Positions 42,791-53,000 of a DNA stretch of 64,000 bases are shown here, in pieces. This DNA comes from VXYL01 sp963422285 (GTDB lineage Bacteria; Pseudomonadota; Gammaproteobacteria; Pseudomonadales; Azotimanducaceae). The notes below the pieces were generated by a model. It saw only the letters and a list, made by a program, of their open reading frames with translations, did not search any database and was not told where the DNA came from. A program made the translations under genes and the position numbers. The stretch is from contig CAXXJO010000001.1 in NCBI GenBank assembly GCA_963422285.2, positions 496,001 through 560,000 of the forward strand. Direction: 5' to 3'. Numbering within the stretch: position 1 is the stretch's first letter; each line of letters begins with the position of its first letter.

Positions 42791-43600
42791 TCACCGCCCC
42801 GTGAACTGCGGGTCCCGCTTGTCCAGGAACGCCCGGACGCCTTCCGCGTGGTCGCGCGTACGGCCAGCCTCGGCTTGCAGGCGGGCCTCGAGATCGAGTT
42901 GCTGCTCGTAGGCGTTGTGCCACGTCGCCCAGTAGGCGCGGCGAATCAGCGCCAGCGACGCCGGGCCGTCGGCAAGCTGGGCGGCGATGGCCATGGCACC
43001 TTCCATCAACGCCTCGTTGTCGTCGTAGACGCGGTTCACCATGCCCCAGGCGGCAGCCTTTTCCGCCGGCAGGCGCTCAGCCAGCAAGGACAGTTCCACG
43101 GCCCGCCCCCAACCCACCAGGCGCGGCAGCAGGAAGGTGGCACCGCCATCCGGCACTAGGCCGATGCGGGCGAATGCCTGCAGGAAGAAAGCGCTCTTGG
43201 AGGCGCAGACGATGTCGCCCATGAGCGCGAAGCTCATGCCCACCCCGGCAGCGGCGCCGTTGACCGCAGTGACGATGGGCATGTCCAGATCGCGCAGGGC
43301 GAGCAGCAGAGGGTGATAGGCGCTGCGCAGCGAACCGCCGGCGCCCTGACCCTTTGCGCCCCCCTCGCCGCCCCGATCGGCGAGATTGGCGCCGGCGCAG
43401 AAGCCGCGCCCAGCGCCGGTGACGACTAGGCACCGCGCCCCGTTGCGCGGATCCTGGACCGCGCCGATGGCTCCTTGGATGCCGTCGAGCATGGCGCCGC
43501 CGATGGCGTTCATCACCTCCGGATGATTGAACGTCAGCACCGCCACCTTGTCCTCGAAATCAAGGTCCACGAAATCGAAGTCGACCTGCTTGAACGCCAA
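42791..43600 (-). CDS. Enoyl-CoA hydratase/isomerase family protein (PaaG-like)
   Basis: A 269-residue crotonase from TTG 43600, with GGGAGAAAG just upstream. It has GRGFCAGANLADRG (oxyanion hole), NGAAAGVGMSFALMGD and ARIGLVPDGGATFLLPR. The first hydratase Glu is replaced by Ser, but the PDxG aspartate typical of PaaG-type isomerases is present (VPDGG). That favours a double-bond or ring-oxepin isomerase of acyl-CoA catabolism over a hydratase. It forms a two-gene unit with the following SDR and is divergent from the methyltransferase. Confidence 0.88.
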   Translation of the reverse strand: MAFKQVDFDFVDLDFEDKVAVLTFNHPEVMNAIGGAMLDGIQGAIGAVQDPRNGARCLVVTGAGRGFCAGANLADRGGEGGAKGQGAGGSLRSAYHPLLLALRDLDMPIVTAVNGAAAGVGMSFALMGDIVCASKSAFFLQAFARIGLVPDGGATFLLPRLVGWGRAVELSLLAERLPAEKAAAWGMVNRVYDDNEALMEGAMAIAAQLADGPASLALIRRAYWATWHNAYEQQLDLEARLQAEAGRTRDHAEGVRAFLDKRDPQFTGR

Positions 43601-43772
43601 ACCGCTTTCTCCCGCAGCATCACCGCCCTCCGACCATACCTCAGATAGGCGACAAACGCACGGTGGAACGATGGGCAGCCGCCGCCGGGCAGAAGGGGCC
43701 ATAGGTGTCCCGAGCCCCGTCACCCGCCGGTCGGCGCTCATGGGATAAACTTCCCCGAGCATCAAGGAGCCA

Positions 43773-44912
43773 TTGGCTCGCAACGAAGCCATGCCGTATC
43801 GCATATCGGAAACAAAACGCGGCTGGTACCGCGCGGTATCGGCGCGAGCGAGGCAGCGAAAAAAGGCCGCCAGCGATGGCGAGCTGGAGTACGAACCGCG
43901 TACTGTCAACGTGCCGGCCCTCAAGCCGGAGAGGCTGATGCCCCAGCAGCGACGGCATGGTTTGCGGGCGCTGTCGCTGTTTTCTGGCGGCGGAGGTCTG
44001 GACTTGGCTTTCGAACACGCTGGCTTCGAGTACGCCGCCAGTTTCGACATCCTGGACTTCTGCGGCAACACGCTGCGCCGCAACCGCCCGGCGTGGCGGG
44101 TTTTCTCCGGCCCGGACGGCGATGTTGGCCAAGTCGACTGGTCTGCCTTCGACGACACCGTCGATGTGATCCATGGTGGCCCACCCTGCCAACCCTTCTC
44201 TATCGCAGGCAAGCGCAACGGCGGCTTTGACAATAGAGACATGTGGCCGGCGTTCACTGAAGCGGTACTCAAGGTGCAGCCAGCGGCGTTCGTCGCAGAG
44301 AATGTTCCCGGGTTGCTGGATCCGAAGTTCAGTCGATATGTGGACGAGATCGTCCTCGGCCCTTTGGCGACCAACTACCATGTGCAGAAATTTCGCCTTA
44401 CTGCGACGGACTTCGGGGTGCCCCAAGTCCGCAGACGAGTCATTTTCGTCGGCTTCGCGTCGCGCACAGCCGCCGGCAGGTATCGGATGCCGCAGCCAAC
44501 GCACCGTCCCGGCAACGAGCTGTTTCCGGCCGACCGGACCATGGGTGCTCGAGATGCTCTCGGATTTCCGGCCATCGGTTTCGACTGCTCCGCGCCAACG
44601 CTTCGATCCGGCTTTACCGGCCCCAGGAAGTCCACCAGCATCTTGAACAGCAAGGCTAGCCAAGCCGTCTGGAAGAGGCTGTGCATCTGGCCCAACGGAG
44701 TGCAGAAGAGCCGTGCGGCAGCCATTCGGTTGCCGCCGGGAAACGGCCATCTCAGATTGTCGGTGCAGGATTGCGCCGTGCTCCAGGGCTTTCACGAAGA
44801 CTGGATCTTCGAGGGTGCCGCCTATCAGGTGCTCGGACAGATCGGCAATTCCGTATGCCCACCAGTGGGATACGCCATAGCAAGAACCGTGGCCGCAGCG
44901 CTCGGGGCCTAA
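43773..44912 (+). CDS. DNA (cytosine-5) methyltransferase
   Basis: A 379-residue C5 methyltransferase from TTG 43773, with AAGGAG 5 bases ahead. The ordered motifs are all present: I SLFSGGGGLDLAF (68-80), IV with the catalytic Cys139 in GGPPCQPFS, VI ENVPG, VIII QVRRRVIFVG, IX in the target-recognition region, and X QIGNSVCPPVGYAIA. The N-terminal 60 residues are an extra basic extension. It would methylate a specific DNA sequence, not predictable here. A nuclease-like frame follows at 44946, so this was a type II restriction-modification pair. Confidence 0.95.
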   Translation: MARNEAMPYRISETKRGWYRAVSARARQRKKAASDGELEYEPRTVNVPALKPERLMPQQRRHGLRALSLFSGGGGLDLAFEHAGFEYAASFDILDFCGNTLRRNRPAWRVFSGPDGDVGQVDWSAFDDTVDVIHGGPPCQPFSIAGKRNGGFDNRDMWPAFTEAVLKVQPAAFVAENVPGLLDPKFSRYVDEIVLGPLATNYHVQKFRLTATDFGVPQVRRRVIFVGFASRTAAGRYRMPQPTHRPGNELFPADRTMGARDALGFPAIGFDCSAPTLRSGFTGPRKSTSILNSKASQAVWKRLCIWPNGVQKSRAAAIRLPPGNGHLRLSVQDCAVLQGFHEDWIFEGAAYQVLGQIGNSVCPPVGYAIARTVAAALGA

Positions 44913-44945
44913 GCGGCTTTCCAGGACGACAGACGCGAGGCGGAA

Positions 44946-45637
44946 ATGCGCCTGCTCATCGGACTGCGGGAGGGCGTGGGCGGTCGGGCGTCGACGCGTT
45001 CTACGACTTCGCGGCCGACGGTGATCGCTACGCCACGCCCATAGAACTGAAGTCGACGACGGCGCGGTCCGTTTCAACTGCACGGGACGTCGGCCCGGAG
45101 CACTTGGTCAAGTGGCGCAATCGGGTATGGATTATCGGGTTCTACAATGCCTCCGGAGATGTACTCGAAAGTCTGCTGGCGCTCGGCCCGGACGACATGG
45201 AGCCTCGGGTCGGGCGAGTCGAGAGGTACGTCGCACTGGACTTCGCCATCGGCGAGCGGATCGCCCACCGGCTCGCGTTGGAGGACCTGTGCATCATCTG
45301 TGGAGAAAAGAGCGTGTACCGCCTCGATGACGCACAGACCCTGCAAAAACGACAATGGAGCAAAGACAGATATATCTCGGAGATGGACGTAACCGACGGC
45401 TACAGCCCCGACAGGATGCTGCACATGCTCAGGCTGAGAGCACAGTACTTGAACGCTTGGGGCGCAACGTTGAACAACCCGCATATACCCAAGCGGTTCT
45501 TCTCCAATTCCCAGGACCGGACGATAGCTTTGCGAGAGGACAACGCCGAGGAAGTGCGAGCCGCCATCCGCGCCAGCATCCGCTCGACAACCCTCGCCAA
45601 CGCGACACTGCGCGAGATTGCGAGAAACCGAAACTGA
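44946..45637 (+). pseudogene. Putative type II restriction endonuclease, frameshifted near its start
   Basis: ATG 44946, 34 bp after the methyltransferase, starts MRLLIGLREGVGG. That frame closes at a TAG. About 13 codons in, the protein clearly continues in another frame as SGVDAFYDFAADGDRYATP-IELKSTT, a D...ExK nuclease core (Glu and Lys in IELKS), then VGPEHLVKWRNRVWIIGFYN, DGYSPDRMLHMLRLRAQYL and TLNNPHIPKRFF to 45637. No start codon exists in the second frame near the junction. A one-base indel around 44975-44990 explains it, through mutation or assembly error. By position and motif it is the methyltransferase's partner; the family is unnamed. Confidence 0.6.
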
Positions 45638-45662
45638 ACCCCTGCGTATTCCAGGCCAAGGC

Positions 45663-45686
45663 CCGGGGCTGACGCAGCCCCGGTTT
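45663..45686 (+). terminator. Probable intrinsic terminator after the restriction-modification genes
   Basis: Perfect 9-bp stem CCGGGGCTG/CAGCCCCGG with a 3-nt loop, followed by TTT. It lies 26 bp past the nuclease stop. The U tract is short, so efficiency is uncertain. Confidence 0.65.
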
Positions 45687-45844
45687 CAGTCACGCTACGG
45701 AGCAGTCCGTTCGGCCAAGGTGTCGGCCCATCGGAGAGGCTTGAGCTAGGGTGCCGCCGATTGAGGGCTGCGCCGGCCGTCGTCGAGCCGGCGGCCGCTT
45801 CGCGGATTGATGCGTTCGTACATTTTGCTACTACAATCGCAGGC

Positions 45845-46378
45845 ATGGAGATCGCTTCCACCGCTCTTGCCCTGGCCACCGACGAGGATGCGGCGGCCAT
45901 CGCCAAGCTGTCTCGAGACGAGATCGAGCGCGGTCTCGACTGGCGCTGGCGACCGCCTGCCATCCGTCGGATGATCGCCAATCCAGACGTCGCGGTGCTC
46001 TGCGCCCGGTGTCGGATCGAGCCGCCCGCTAGTGCCGGCCAGACCGCCCTCGGTGGCTTCGGGATCATGGAGTTCGGCCTGGAACGTGCGCATCTGGTGC
46101 TGCTGGCCGTGCAACCGCGGCTGCGCCGCCAGGGTCTGGCGCGCCAGATCCTGAACTGGCTGGAAACTTCGGCGCACACCGCCGGCATCAGCGAGATCCG
46201 CCTCGAGGTGCGCGCCGACAACAGCGGCGCTCGCAAGTTCTACGCCGCCTTGGGCTTCCGTCGCGGCGATTATCTGCCGGGCTTCTACCAGGGGCGGGAA
46301 GCGGCCTTCCGAATGACCAAGAGATTGGCGCCGAGAATACGGCGGCAGCGTCTGCGACGGCCGTCCTTGGGGCGATAG
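45845..46378 (+). CDS. GNAT-family N-acetyltransferase
   Basis: A 177-residue acetyltransferase. Motif A is LVLLAVQPRLRRQGLARQIL, with the RRQGLA pyrophosphate loop for acetyl-CoA. Motif B is EVRADNSGARKFYAALGFRR, followed by GDYLPGFYQGREAAFRM. This is RimI-like in style, but RimI partners (tsaB and so on) are absent, so the substrate is unknown. ATG 45845 is chosen because it begins the first beta-strand. It ends 1 bp from the convergent ubiB. Confidence 0.85.
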   Translation: MEIASTALALATDEDAAAIAKLSRDEIERGLDWRWRPPAIRRMIANPDVAVLCARCRIEPPASAGQTALGGFGIMEFGLERAHLVLLAVQPRLRRQGLARQILNWLETSAHTAGISEIRLEVRADNSGARKFYAALGFRRGDYLPGFYQGREAAFRMTKRLAPRIRRQRLRRPSLGR

Positions 46379-46379
46379 C

Positions 46380-48026
46380 TCAGCTTCGGCCTACCAGCAG
46401 CGAACCGATCAACGCCGCGGCGACGCCCGCAGTGATCGTCATGGAGTCGCCGCCGCTGGCGACGAGGGCACGCAACGGTTGCCACAGCAGCGCCAAGCCA
46501 GCGACGATCAGCACCGCCCCAGCGGCCCGTCGCCAGCAGGCTTGGCGGTGCTGGCCGTCAATGGCGCGGGCGAGCCGGTCCATGGCTTGGCGCTGGATGT
46601 TCGCCAAACGATCCAGTTCGCCGAGCTTGTAGGCCGCGGAGGCGACCAGTTCCGGCAGCCGCGGCAGTTCGGCCGCCAGCGCCGGCGCGTTCTCGGCCAA
46701 GTTCTTGAAGAACGCCTTGGGGCCGTGGCGTTCGCGCATCCACGCTTCCATGAACGGCTTGGCGGTGCTCCACAGGTCGAGATCCGGGTAGAGCTGGCGG
46801 CCAAGCCCCTCAATGTTGAGCAGCGTCTTCTGCAGCAGTACCAGCTGCGGCTGCACTTCCATGTCGAACCGCCGAGCGGTCTGGAACAGCGCCACCAGGA
46901 AGTGGCCGAACGAGATGTCCTTCAGCGGGCGTTGGAACAGCGGCTCGCACAGTTGGCGCACCACGGCCTCGAACTCGGCGGCATCGGTGTGCGCCGGAAT
47001 CCAACCGGATTCGATATGCAGTCGAGCGATGCGCCCGTAGTCGCGGTTGAAGAAGGCGACGATGTTTCGCGCCAGGTAGGCTTGGTCCTCGTCGCTCAAG
47101 TGCCCGATGATGGCGCAGTCGATGGCGATGTAGCTGGGATTCGCCGGATCCGTCGTGTCCACGAAGATGTTGCCCGGATGCATGTCGGCGTGGAAGAAGT
47201 TGTGCTTGAACACCTGGGTGAAGAATGTCTCGACGCCGCGTTCGGCGAGCTTCTTCATGTCCGTGCCAGCGCATTCCAAGGCTTCGATGTCGGCGATGGA
47301 GGTGGCGTGGATGCGCTCCAAGACGAGCACGGATTCGGCGCAGCGCTCCCAATGCACCTTGGGCGCGTAGAGCAGTTCGGAACCCGCGAAGTTGCGCCGC
47401 AGAGTGGCGGTGTTGGCAGCTTCCTTGAGCAGGTTCAGCTCGTCGAAGATGGTATGTTCGTAGTCTCGCACCACCGCCTTCAGCTTGAGCCGCCGGGCCT
47501 CCCGGGAGATGCGCTCGAGCAGCGTCGCCATGGTGTGGATCAGCGCCAGATCCTTGCGGATCACCTGGTCGATGTTCGGGCGGATCACCTTGACCACGAC
47601 CTCGTCGCCGGCCCGAGTGGTGGCGGCATGAACCTGAGCCAAGGACGCGGAGGCCAAAGGCTGCCGCTCGAAATGGGCGAACAGCTCGTCGATGGCACCG
47701 CCCAGGCTCGCCTCGATGCGGGCGATGGCCGCCGCGCTGGAAAACGGCGGCACCCGATCCTGCAAGCGAGCCAACTCGTCGGCGTAGTCCGGCGGCAGCA
47801 GGTCCCGGCGCGTGGACAGGATCTGGCCGAACTTGACGAAGATCGGCCCAAGATCCTCCAGCGCTTCCCGCAGTCGCGCCGCGTCGGGTTTGGCCGGAGT
47901 CGGCAGCAGCCGCAAGGGGGAAGCGCGATACCACCAATAGCGGCCGGCGAAGCGGGCGATGTTTCGATCCAGGCGGTGGTGCAGCACCGTGAACAGGATC
48001 TTGGCGATCCGGCCGATGCGCGTCAC
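46380..48026 (-). CDS. ubiB: Ubiquinone biosynthesis kinase-like protein UbiB
   Basis: A 548-residue ADCK/UbiB-family protein (E. coli 546). It has the family-specific KxGQ region LGPIFVKFGQILSTRRDLLP, then PLASASLAQVHAATTRAGDEV in place of a normal P-loop. VVVKVIRP carries the ATP Lys, NFFHADMHPGNIFV the HxD-equivalent and YIAIDCAIIGHL the metal Asp. Two C-terminal transmembrane helices (AAGAVLIVAGLALLWQPL and ITAGVAAALIGSLLVG) anchor it. It has ATPase activity needed for coenzyme Q assembly. GTG 48026 overlaps the ubiJ stop as GTGA. Confidence 0.95.
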   Translation of the reverse strand: MTRIGRIAKILFTVLHHRLDRNIARFAGRYWWYRASPLRLLPTPAKPDAARLREALEDLGPIFVKFGQILSTRRDLLPPDYADELARLQDRVPPFSSAAAIARIEASLGGAIDELFAHFERQPLASASLAQVHAATTRAGDEVVVKVIRPNIDQVIRKDLALIHTMATLLERISREARRLKLKAVVRDYEHTIFDELNLLKEAANTATLRRNFAGSELLYAPKVHWERCAESVLVLERIHATSIADIEALECAGTDMKKLAERGVETFFTQVFKHNFFHADMHPGNIFVDTTDPANPSYIAIDCAIIGHLSDEDQAYLARNIVAFFNRDYGRIARLHIESGWIPAHTDAAEFEAVVRQLCEPLFQRPLKDISFGHFLVALFQTARRFDMEVQPQLVLLQKTLLNIEGLGRQLYPDLDLWSTAKPFMEAWMRERHGPKAFFKNLAENAPALAAELPRLPELVASAAYKLGELDRLANIQRQAMDRLARAIDGQHRQACWRRAAGAVLIVAGLALLWQPLRALVASGGDSMTITAGVAAALIGSLLVGRS

Positions 48027-48658
48027 TGCTCTGACGAGGGAGCGCAGTCCTCGTGCATACCGCCCCTCTCCCGCGCCGGCTCGTCCTGCGAAGCCGCCTC
48101 GGCGAAGTTCTCCAGTGCCCGCAGTCGTTCCTCGAAGACCTGTACTCGTGCCCGCAGCGCGACGACCTCCTGCTTCAGTTCGTCGTCTCCGCGCCCGGGC
48201 CAGTCCGGCAGCCATTCCGGCAGATGGCCGCGCACCGCGTTGGCAAGCCCCTCGAAAGCGGAGCGAGCGGCCCGGGCGCCGACACGGAAGGCGTCGGTGG
48301 CATCTTGGGGAAGGTATTCGGCCACTGGCGGCAGCTCGAGATGCGGGCGGAACGAATCCCGGAAATCGTTGAAGACATCGCCATCGCCCAGAATCGCGAT
48401 GGCCTCGCTGTTGCCGGCCAGGGCCGACAGCACGGCGACTGGCGAACCGCGCACCGTTGCATCCGCCGGACTGTCGCTGGTTCGGACCTGCACTGCCGGT
48501 TTCCCGACCCGGGACTCGAAGCCGATCACCAAGCGCTGATCGAAGGATTCGATGGCGATGGACTTGCCGGCCAGCCGTTCGCCGCATCGGCGGGCGTCGG
48601 CGCTGGCGACGATGGCCGCGGACAACGCCAAACGCAGGGCTTCGGCGATGGTACTCAT
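48023..48658 (-). CDS. ubiJ: Ubiquinone biosynthesis accessory factor UbiJ (SCP2 domain)
   Basis: A 211-residue protein with an N-terminal SCP2-type lipid-binding domain (SFDQRLVIGFESRVGKPAVQV, then VRGSPVAVLSAL) and a C-terminal coiled coil (ELKQEVVALRARVQVFEERL), as in UbiJ. It binds the polyprenyl quinone intermediates for the soluble Ubi complex. The ATG overlaps the ubiE stop (ATGA), and its own stop overlaps ubiB. The ubiE-ubiJ-ubiB order supports the assignment. Confidence 0.92.
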   Translation of the reverse strand: MSTIAEALRLALSAAIVASADARRCGERLAGKSIAIESFDQRLVIGFESRVGKPAVQVRTSDSPADATVRGSPVAVLSALAGNSEAIAILGDGDVFNDFRDSFRPHLELPPVAEYLPQDATDAFRVGARAARSAFEGLANAVRGHLPEWLPDWPGRGDDELKQEVVALRARVQVFEERLRALENFAEAASQDEPARERGGMHEDCAPSSEQ

Positions 48659-49389
48659 TTGAATCCTCGGTGAATGGCCACGACGCCGGCAGCCAAGCTG
48701 CGAACTTCCACGGCGTTGAAGCCGGCCTGCTCCATCGTCAGCCGAAAGGCTTCCTGGTCCGGATGGCGGTCGATGGATTCGACCAGATAGCGATACGGCG
48801 CCGCGTCGCCGACCACAGCCGCGCCAAGCGCTGGCCAAGTACGTTGGAAGGCGCGGTAGGCGCAGGCCAGCAGCGGCGCTGTCACCTTGGAGAACTCCAA
48901 CACCACGGCTACGCCGCCCTCGCGCAGCACCCGGCGCATCTCCCGCAGCCCCGCGTCCTTGTCCGTGAAGTTGCGCACCCCGAAGGCGACCAGCACGGCG
49001 TTGAAGGATTGATCGGCGAATGGCAGCGCCTCGGCGGCTGCCTGCACCTGGACGATATTGGCGCAGCCGCGGTCCAGCAGGCGATCGCGGCCGGCATCCA
49101 TCATCGCGCGATTGCGGTCCGCCAGCACCACGCGGCCGTCGGCGCCAGCCGAGGGCGATGCCAACGCCGCCACGTCGCCAGTGCCGCCGGCGAGGTCGAG
49201 CACGCAGTGCCCCGGACGCAACCGCGCCATCTCCACCGCGGTGCGTTTGAGCAGCCGGTGGGTGGTCAGCGACATGACATCGTTCATAAGGTCGTAGCGG
49301 ACGGCTACGGCATTGAACACGCCGCCCACCCGGCGCGTCTTCTCGTCCGGCGCCACCCGTTCGGCGCCGAAATCCACGGCCTTGTCCAT
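48655..49389 (-). CDS. ubiE: Ubiquinone/menaquinone methyltransferase UbiE
   Basis: A 244-residue class I SAM methyltransferase. N-terminal VFNAVAVRYDLMNDVMSLTTHR is the UbiE signature (split: VFNAVAVRYDLMND and VMSLTTHRLLKR). The SAM loop is VLDLAGGTGDVAAL, followed by VVLADRNRAMM, and the second signature is FGVRNFTDKDAGLREMRRVL. It performs C-methylation of the benzoquinol ring. It is the first gene of the ubiE-ubiJ-ubiB unit. Confidence 0.95.
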   Translation of the reverse strand: MDKAVDFGAERVAPDEKTRRVGGVFNAVAVRYDLMNDVMSLTTHRLLKRTAVEMARLRPGHCVLDLAGGTGDVAALASPSAGADGRVVLADRNRAMMDAGRDRLLDRGCANIVQVQAAAEALPFADQSFNAVLVAFGVRNFTDKDAGLREMRRVLREGGVAVVLEFSKVTAPLLACAYRAFQRTWPALGAAVVGDAAPYRYLVESIDRHPDQEAFRLTMEQAGFNAVEVRSLAAGVVAIHRGFK

Positions 49390-50009
49390 GGCGGCTAGTG
49401 TAGCCGTTAAAATCTCCCAGGTCGTGCGGGTGAACTCGCAGGTAGTGCGTTCATTTGAAATTGGATGAGCCGTGCCACTGCGGCTTCCGCTGCATAACGC
49501 CACGGACGGAACAACTGTCCGCCGCCAAGCTGGTTCGGCGAGCAGCGGCAGCGTCAAGGCGATCGCCCCGCGGAGACCGCCGCCGTGCGGAACCCCTGCC
49601 AAGCCAGCGGCGTGCATCCGAACCAAGGAGCCTGGCCCGCAGGCCGGATGCCCCGCAAGCGGCAAAAGTCGAACTGATCCACTGCCAATCCTTCTGCTGC
49701 GGCATCCACTCGCGCGGCGGGCGGTTTCGTTGCTCCCGCCCCCTTCGCGCGGCCAAGGGAAAAGTTCCAAGAACCAGCGCACGGATGTTCGACGGCCCGA
49801 CGGCATGGCCCCGCCTGCCGGTCGAATAGGGGTGAAGTCCAGGCAGGCACGGAATCGGAGGACGTCGATCGGCCCCAGCCCGTCGCCGATTTCCGCCAAG
49901 CTGGAGACGGTGCGGACGCCGACCGCATCCAGGGCCGATGGCACATCCTGGCAACGGCCCGGGAACGAGGAGGCCCCGCCAAGCCTCGCTGCCGCCAAGC
50001 CCAGCCGCC
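49390..50009. other. Gene-free stretch between ubiE and the giant surface-protein gene (about 620 bp)
   Basis: No intact gene. It holds, in order, a 37-bp segment (49460-49496) similar to 1158-1194, a segment around 49722-49775 resembling 62025-62080, and a degenerate copy of the sucD C-terminus at about 49828-49945. The ubiE promoter should lie near 49390-49460. Confidence 0.55.
49828..49945 (-). pseudogene. Degenerate duplicate of the sucD C-terminal end
   Basis: The minus strand reads SALDAVGVRTVSSLAEIGDG then LGPIDV, against AALDAVGVRTVPSLAEIGNA LGEVTGWD-stop in the real sucD at 62437. The similarity continues past the stop at DNA level (TGAAGTCCAGGC shared with the region at 62403). No other part of sucD is present here, so it is a detached fragment in the same orientation as the parent. 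Confidence 0.75.
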
Positions 50010-53000
50010 TCAGAAGCGCGCCTCGACGGCGATGTTCACCGCTCCGGCGCTTCCGCCCAGAGGGCGGTCGACGCGCGCCGCGCCGAACTCCACCCCGAGC
50101 AGCGACCGCTCGCCGACGGCGCGGTCCAGCCGCACCCCCCAGCGCTGGCGCAGCGTCGACTCCCCGGCCAGGCGCAGTTCGCCGAACGGCGTCAGCACGC
50201 CGGCCGCGCAGGGCAGCGCCACGCCGTACTCCAGCCGCCCCTCCAGCGCCCACGGGTCCCGGTCCGGCCCGCGCCGGGACGTTCCGCCGGCGCGGGCCGC
50301 GCGCAGCGCGTCCTCGCGCCACATCGCCTCCACGCCGCCGAAGTCCGCCGCCCCCCAGCGCGGCGCCAGCGACGCCGCCAGGCCCAGGCCGTCCGCGCCC
50401 GCCTTGACGCGCAGGTTCGCGCTGGCGCCGAACTCCTCGATCGACGAAGCCGAATGCGCCGCCAGCCAGCGCGCCCGCACCTCCCCTTCCAGCCGTTCCG
50501 ATCGGTAGCGGGCGCCGCCCGCCAGCTCCAGACCGCCGCCCGGCAGGCCGCCGCCGCCGTCGTAGCGGCCGCTGGCCTGCCAGAACGGCCGCAGCGAGCC
50601 GCCGCCCGGCAAGGCGAGCGCGTGCTCGCCCTCCACGCCCACGCGGAGCCGGCCCACGGACGCCGAAAGACCGCTCGCGATGCCGTCCGGCGGCCCGCCG
50701 TCCGTCCACAAGCGCGCGAAGCCGGCGTCCGCCAGCAGCGACAGCGACAGCGCCCCGAAGTCCGCAAGCCCCTGGCGGACGCCGAAGGCGCCCAGGCCGA
50801 GGCCCAGGCCGCTCGTTTCCGTTCGCGGCGCGCCATCCCGCTCCAGCGAGGCCGCGCCGAAGCCGAGGCCGGCGACGCCCCACACTTCCAGGCCGCTCGC
50901 CAGCCGCCCGTGCAGGTACGGATGCACCGCGTTCAGGCGGGTGCGCAGCAGGCCGTCGCCGGCGGACTCGTCGATCTCGAAGCCGTAGCCCGTCTCGCCG
51001 CGGCTGCGCGCCAGGGCGACGCCGGCCAGCCAGTCCTCGCCCAGGCGCCCGTCGACGCCCAGGTAGAACGACCGCAGGTCGCCGTCGTAGCTGCCATGGG
51101 CCGTGTCGCCGCGGAACGCCTGGGCGTCGTTCGCGCCCCACAGCGTCCAGCCCGACGCCGGCGGTCCCTCGCCCCGCGCGCCGAGGGAGACGGCGAAGCG
51201 CCGGCCGAACAGACTGCCGAGCGACGCCCTGTCCGCCCTGCCGCAGGCCGGCCCGGTTTGCCGGACGCCGAACGGCCGCCGGTCGCAAGCCCCGCCCAGG
51301 GCCGTGGACGGATCGCCCCGCGCATCGAAGCCGTGCGCGCCGCCGGCGAACGCTCCCGCGTCCCGGCCAGCCGGACGCGGCCCCTCGGCGCGGACGGAGC
51401 CGCCCGCCAGACGGAGCGGCGCCGCCGGCCCGGCCCGGAAGCGGGCGCCGATCACCTCGACGGCGCTGGCCAGATGGGCCCGGCCCTGGGCCGCCAGCGC
51501 GTCTTCCAGGACGGCCCGCTCCGCCGCCTGGGCGCGGGTGTCCACGATGTGCGCCGCGTCGTCCTCGACGGCGCGCTCGCCAAGGCCCGACGCCGCGGCG
51601 CCGTCCGGGCCGGCGACGGCGCCGCCGTTCAGCTGCAGCGCGTCCGCGGCGATGCTGACGCCGTCCAGATCCTGGTCGCCCAATACCACCGCGTAGCGGA
51701 AGAACAGCACGTCGGCCTCCCCCTGCGGGGGCACCGGATCGGCGAGCGCAGCCTTGGTGCCGATGCCGAACCAGAGACCGGGGGCGCCGGCCGCGGTCAC
51801 CGGACGGTCGAAGCGGACCGCCGCTTCGACCGTCTCGCCGGCGGTGTAGACGCCGTCCGGGCCGGGATCGGAGACGATCGCCATGCCCTCGACCCGCAGC
51901 GCGGCGGCGCTCGACATGTCGTCCACGCACTGGGCCACCCTACGCTTTTGGATGCTCTCCGCCCAAGTCCAGAAAGCCGCATTATCTTTGGGAATGCACG
52001 CAACGATTTCCCCTTTGTCGATGTCTACAAGCTGGGGATACACGTAGAACAGCTCCAGCTTCTTGAGATTCATCAGACTAGAAGGCAGCGCATCCGTCAG
52101 CGCATTGACCTCCAGATTCAACTGACGGAGATTAGACAGGTTGCCCAGTTCCGTCGGAACCGACCCCTTCAGTCCCATATTGCTGCTCAGCCACAACATC
52201 TCGAGACTGGACAAGTTGCCTAGTTCCGGCGGAATCGGACCCCCCAGGTTATTGTGGTTCAGAGCCAATATCCGGAGACTGGACAGGCTGCCCAGTTCCG
52301 GCGGAATCGAGCCACTTAGCTGATTTTCGTCTAGCTGCAAATGATAGAGACTGGACAGGTCGCCCAGTTGCGTCGGAATCGAACCCGTCAGATTGTTTTT
52401 TGACAGATACAACTTCTGGAGCCTGGACAGGCTGCCCAGTTGTGTCGGAATCGTACCCGTCAGCCCATTGTCGGCCAGCGACAACGCACGAAGCCTGGAC
52501 AGGCCGCCCAGTTCCGACGGAATCGAACCCGTCAGATTGTTTTGGGACAGCCCCAACACCTCGAGATTGGACAAGCTGCCCAGTTGCGTCGGAATCTTAC
52601 CCGTCAGATTATTTTTTGACAGAACTAGACCCCCTAGACTGGACAGGCCGCCCAGTTGCGTCGGAATCTTACCCTTCAACCCATTGCCATACAAATCTAG
52701 AACCCTTAGGCTGGACAGGCTGCCCAGTTCCGACGGAATCTTACCCGTCAGATTATTTTTTCCTAGATATAGACCCCTTAGGCTGGACAGGCCGCCCAGT
52801 TCCGACGGAATCTTACCTGTCAACCCATTGCCGGTCATATTTAGAACCTCTAGGCTGGACAGGCCGCCCAGTTCCGACGGAATCGGGCCATTTAGATTAT
52901 TCTCTTTAAGTATCACCTTTACAACACGTCCATTGGACACGTCGACGCCATACCAGGAATCAAGGGCTTTAGGCTTGGGAGCTTTTTTCACAGACGGGGA

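Noticed and set aside
48655..51930. Very long minus-strand frame joining ubiE to the surface-protein region
   Set aside because: Only the part up to 49389 is UbiE. The rest is a shifted reading of the surface-protein gene and of gene-free DNA, rich in Arg and Gly as GC-rich shadow frames are.
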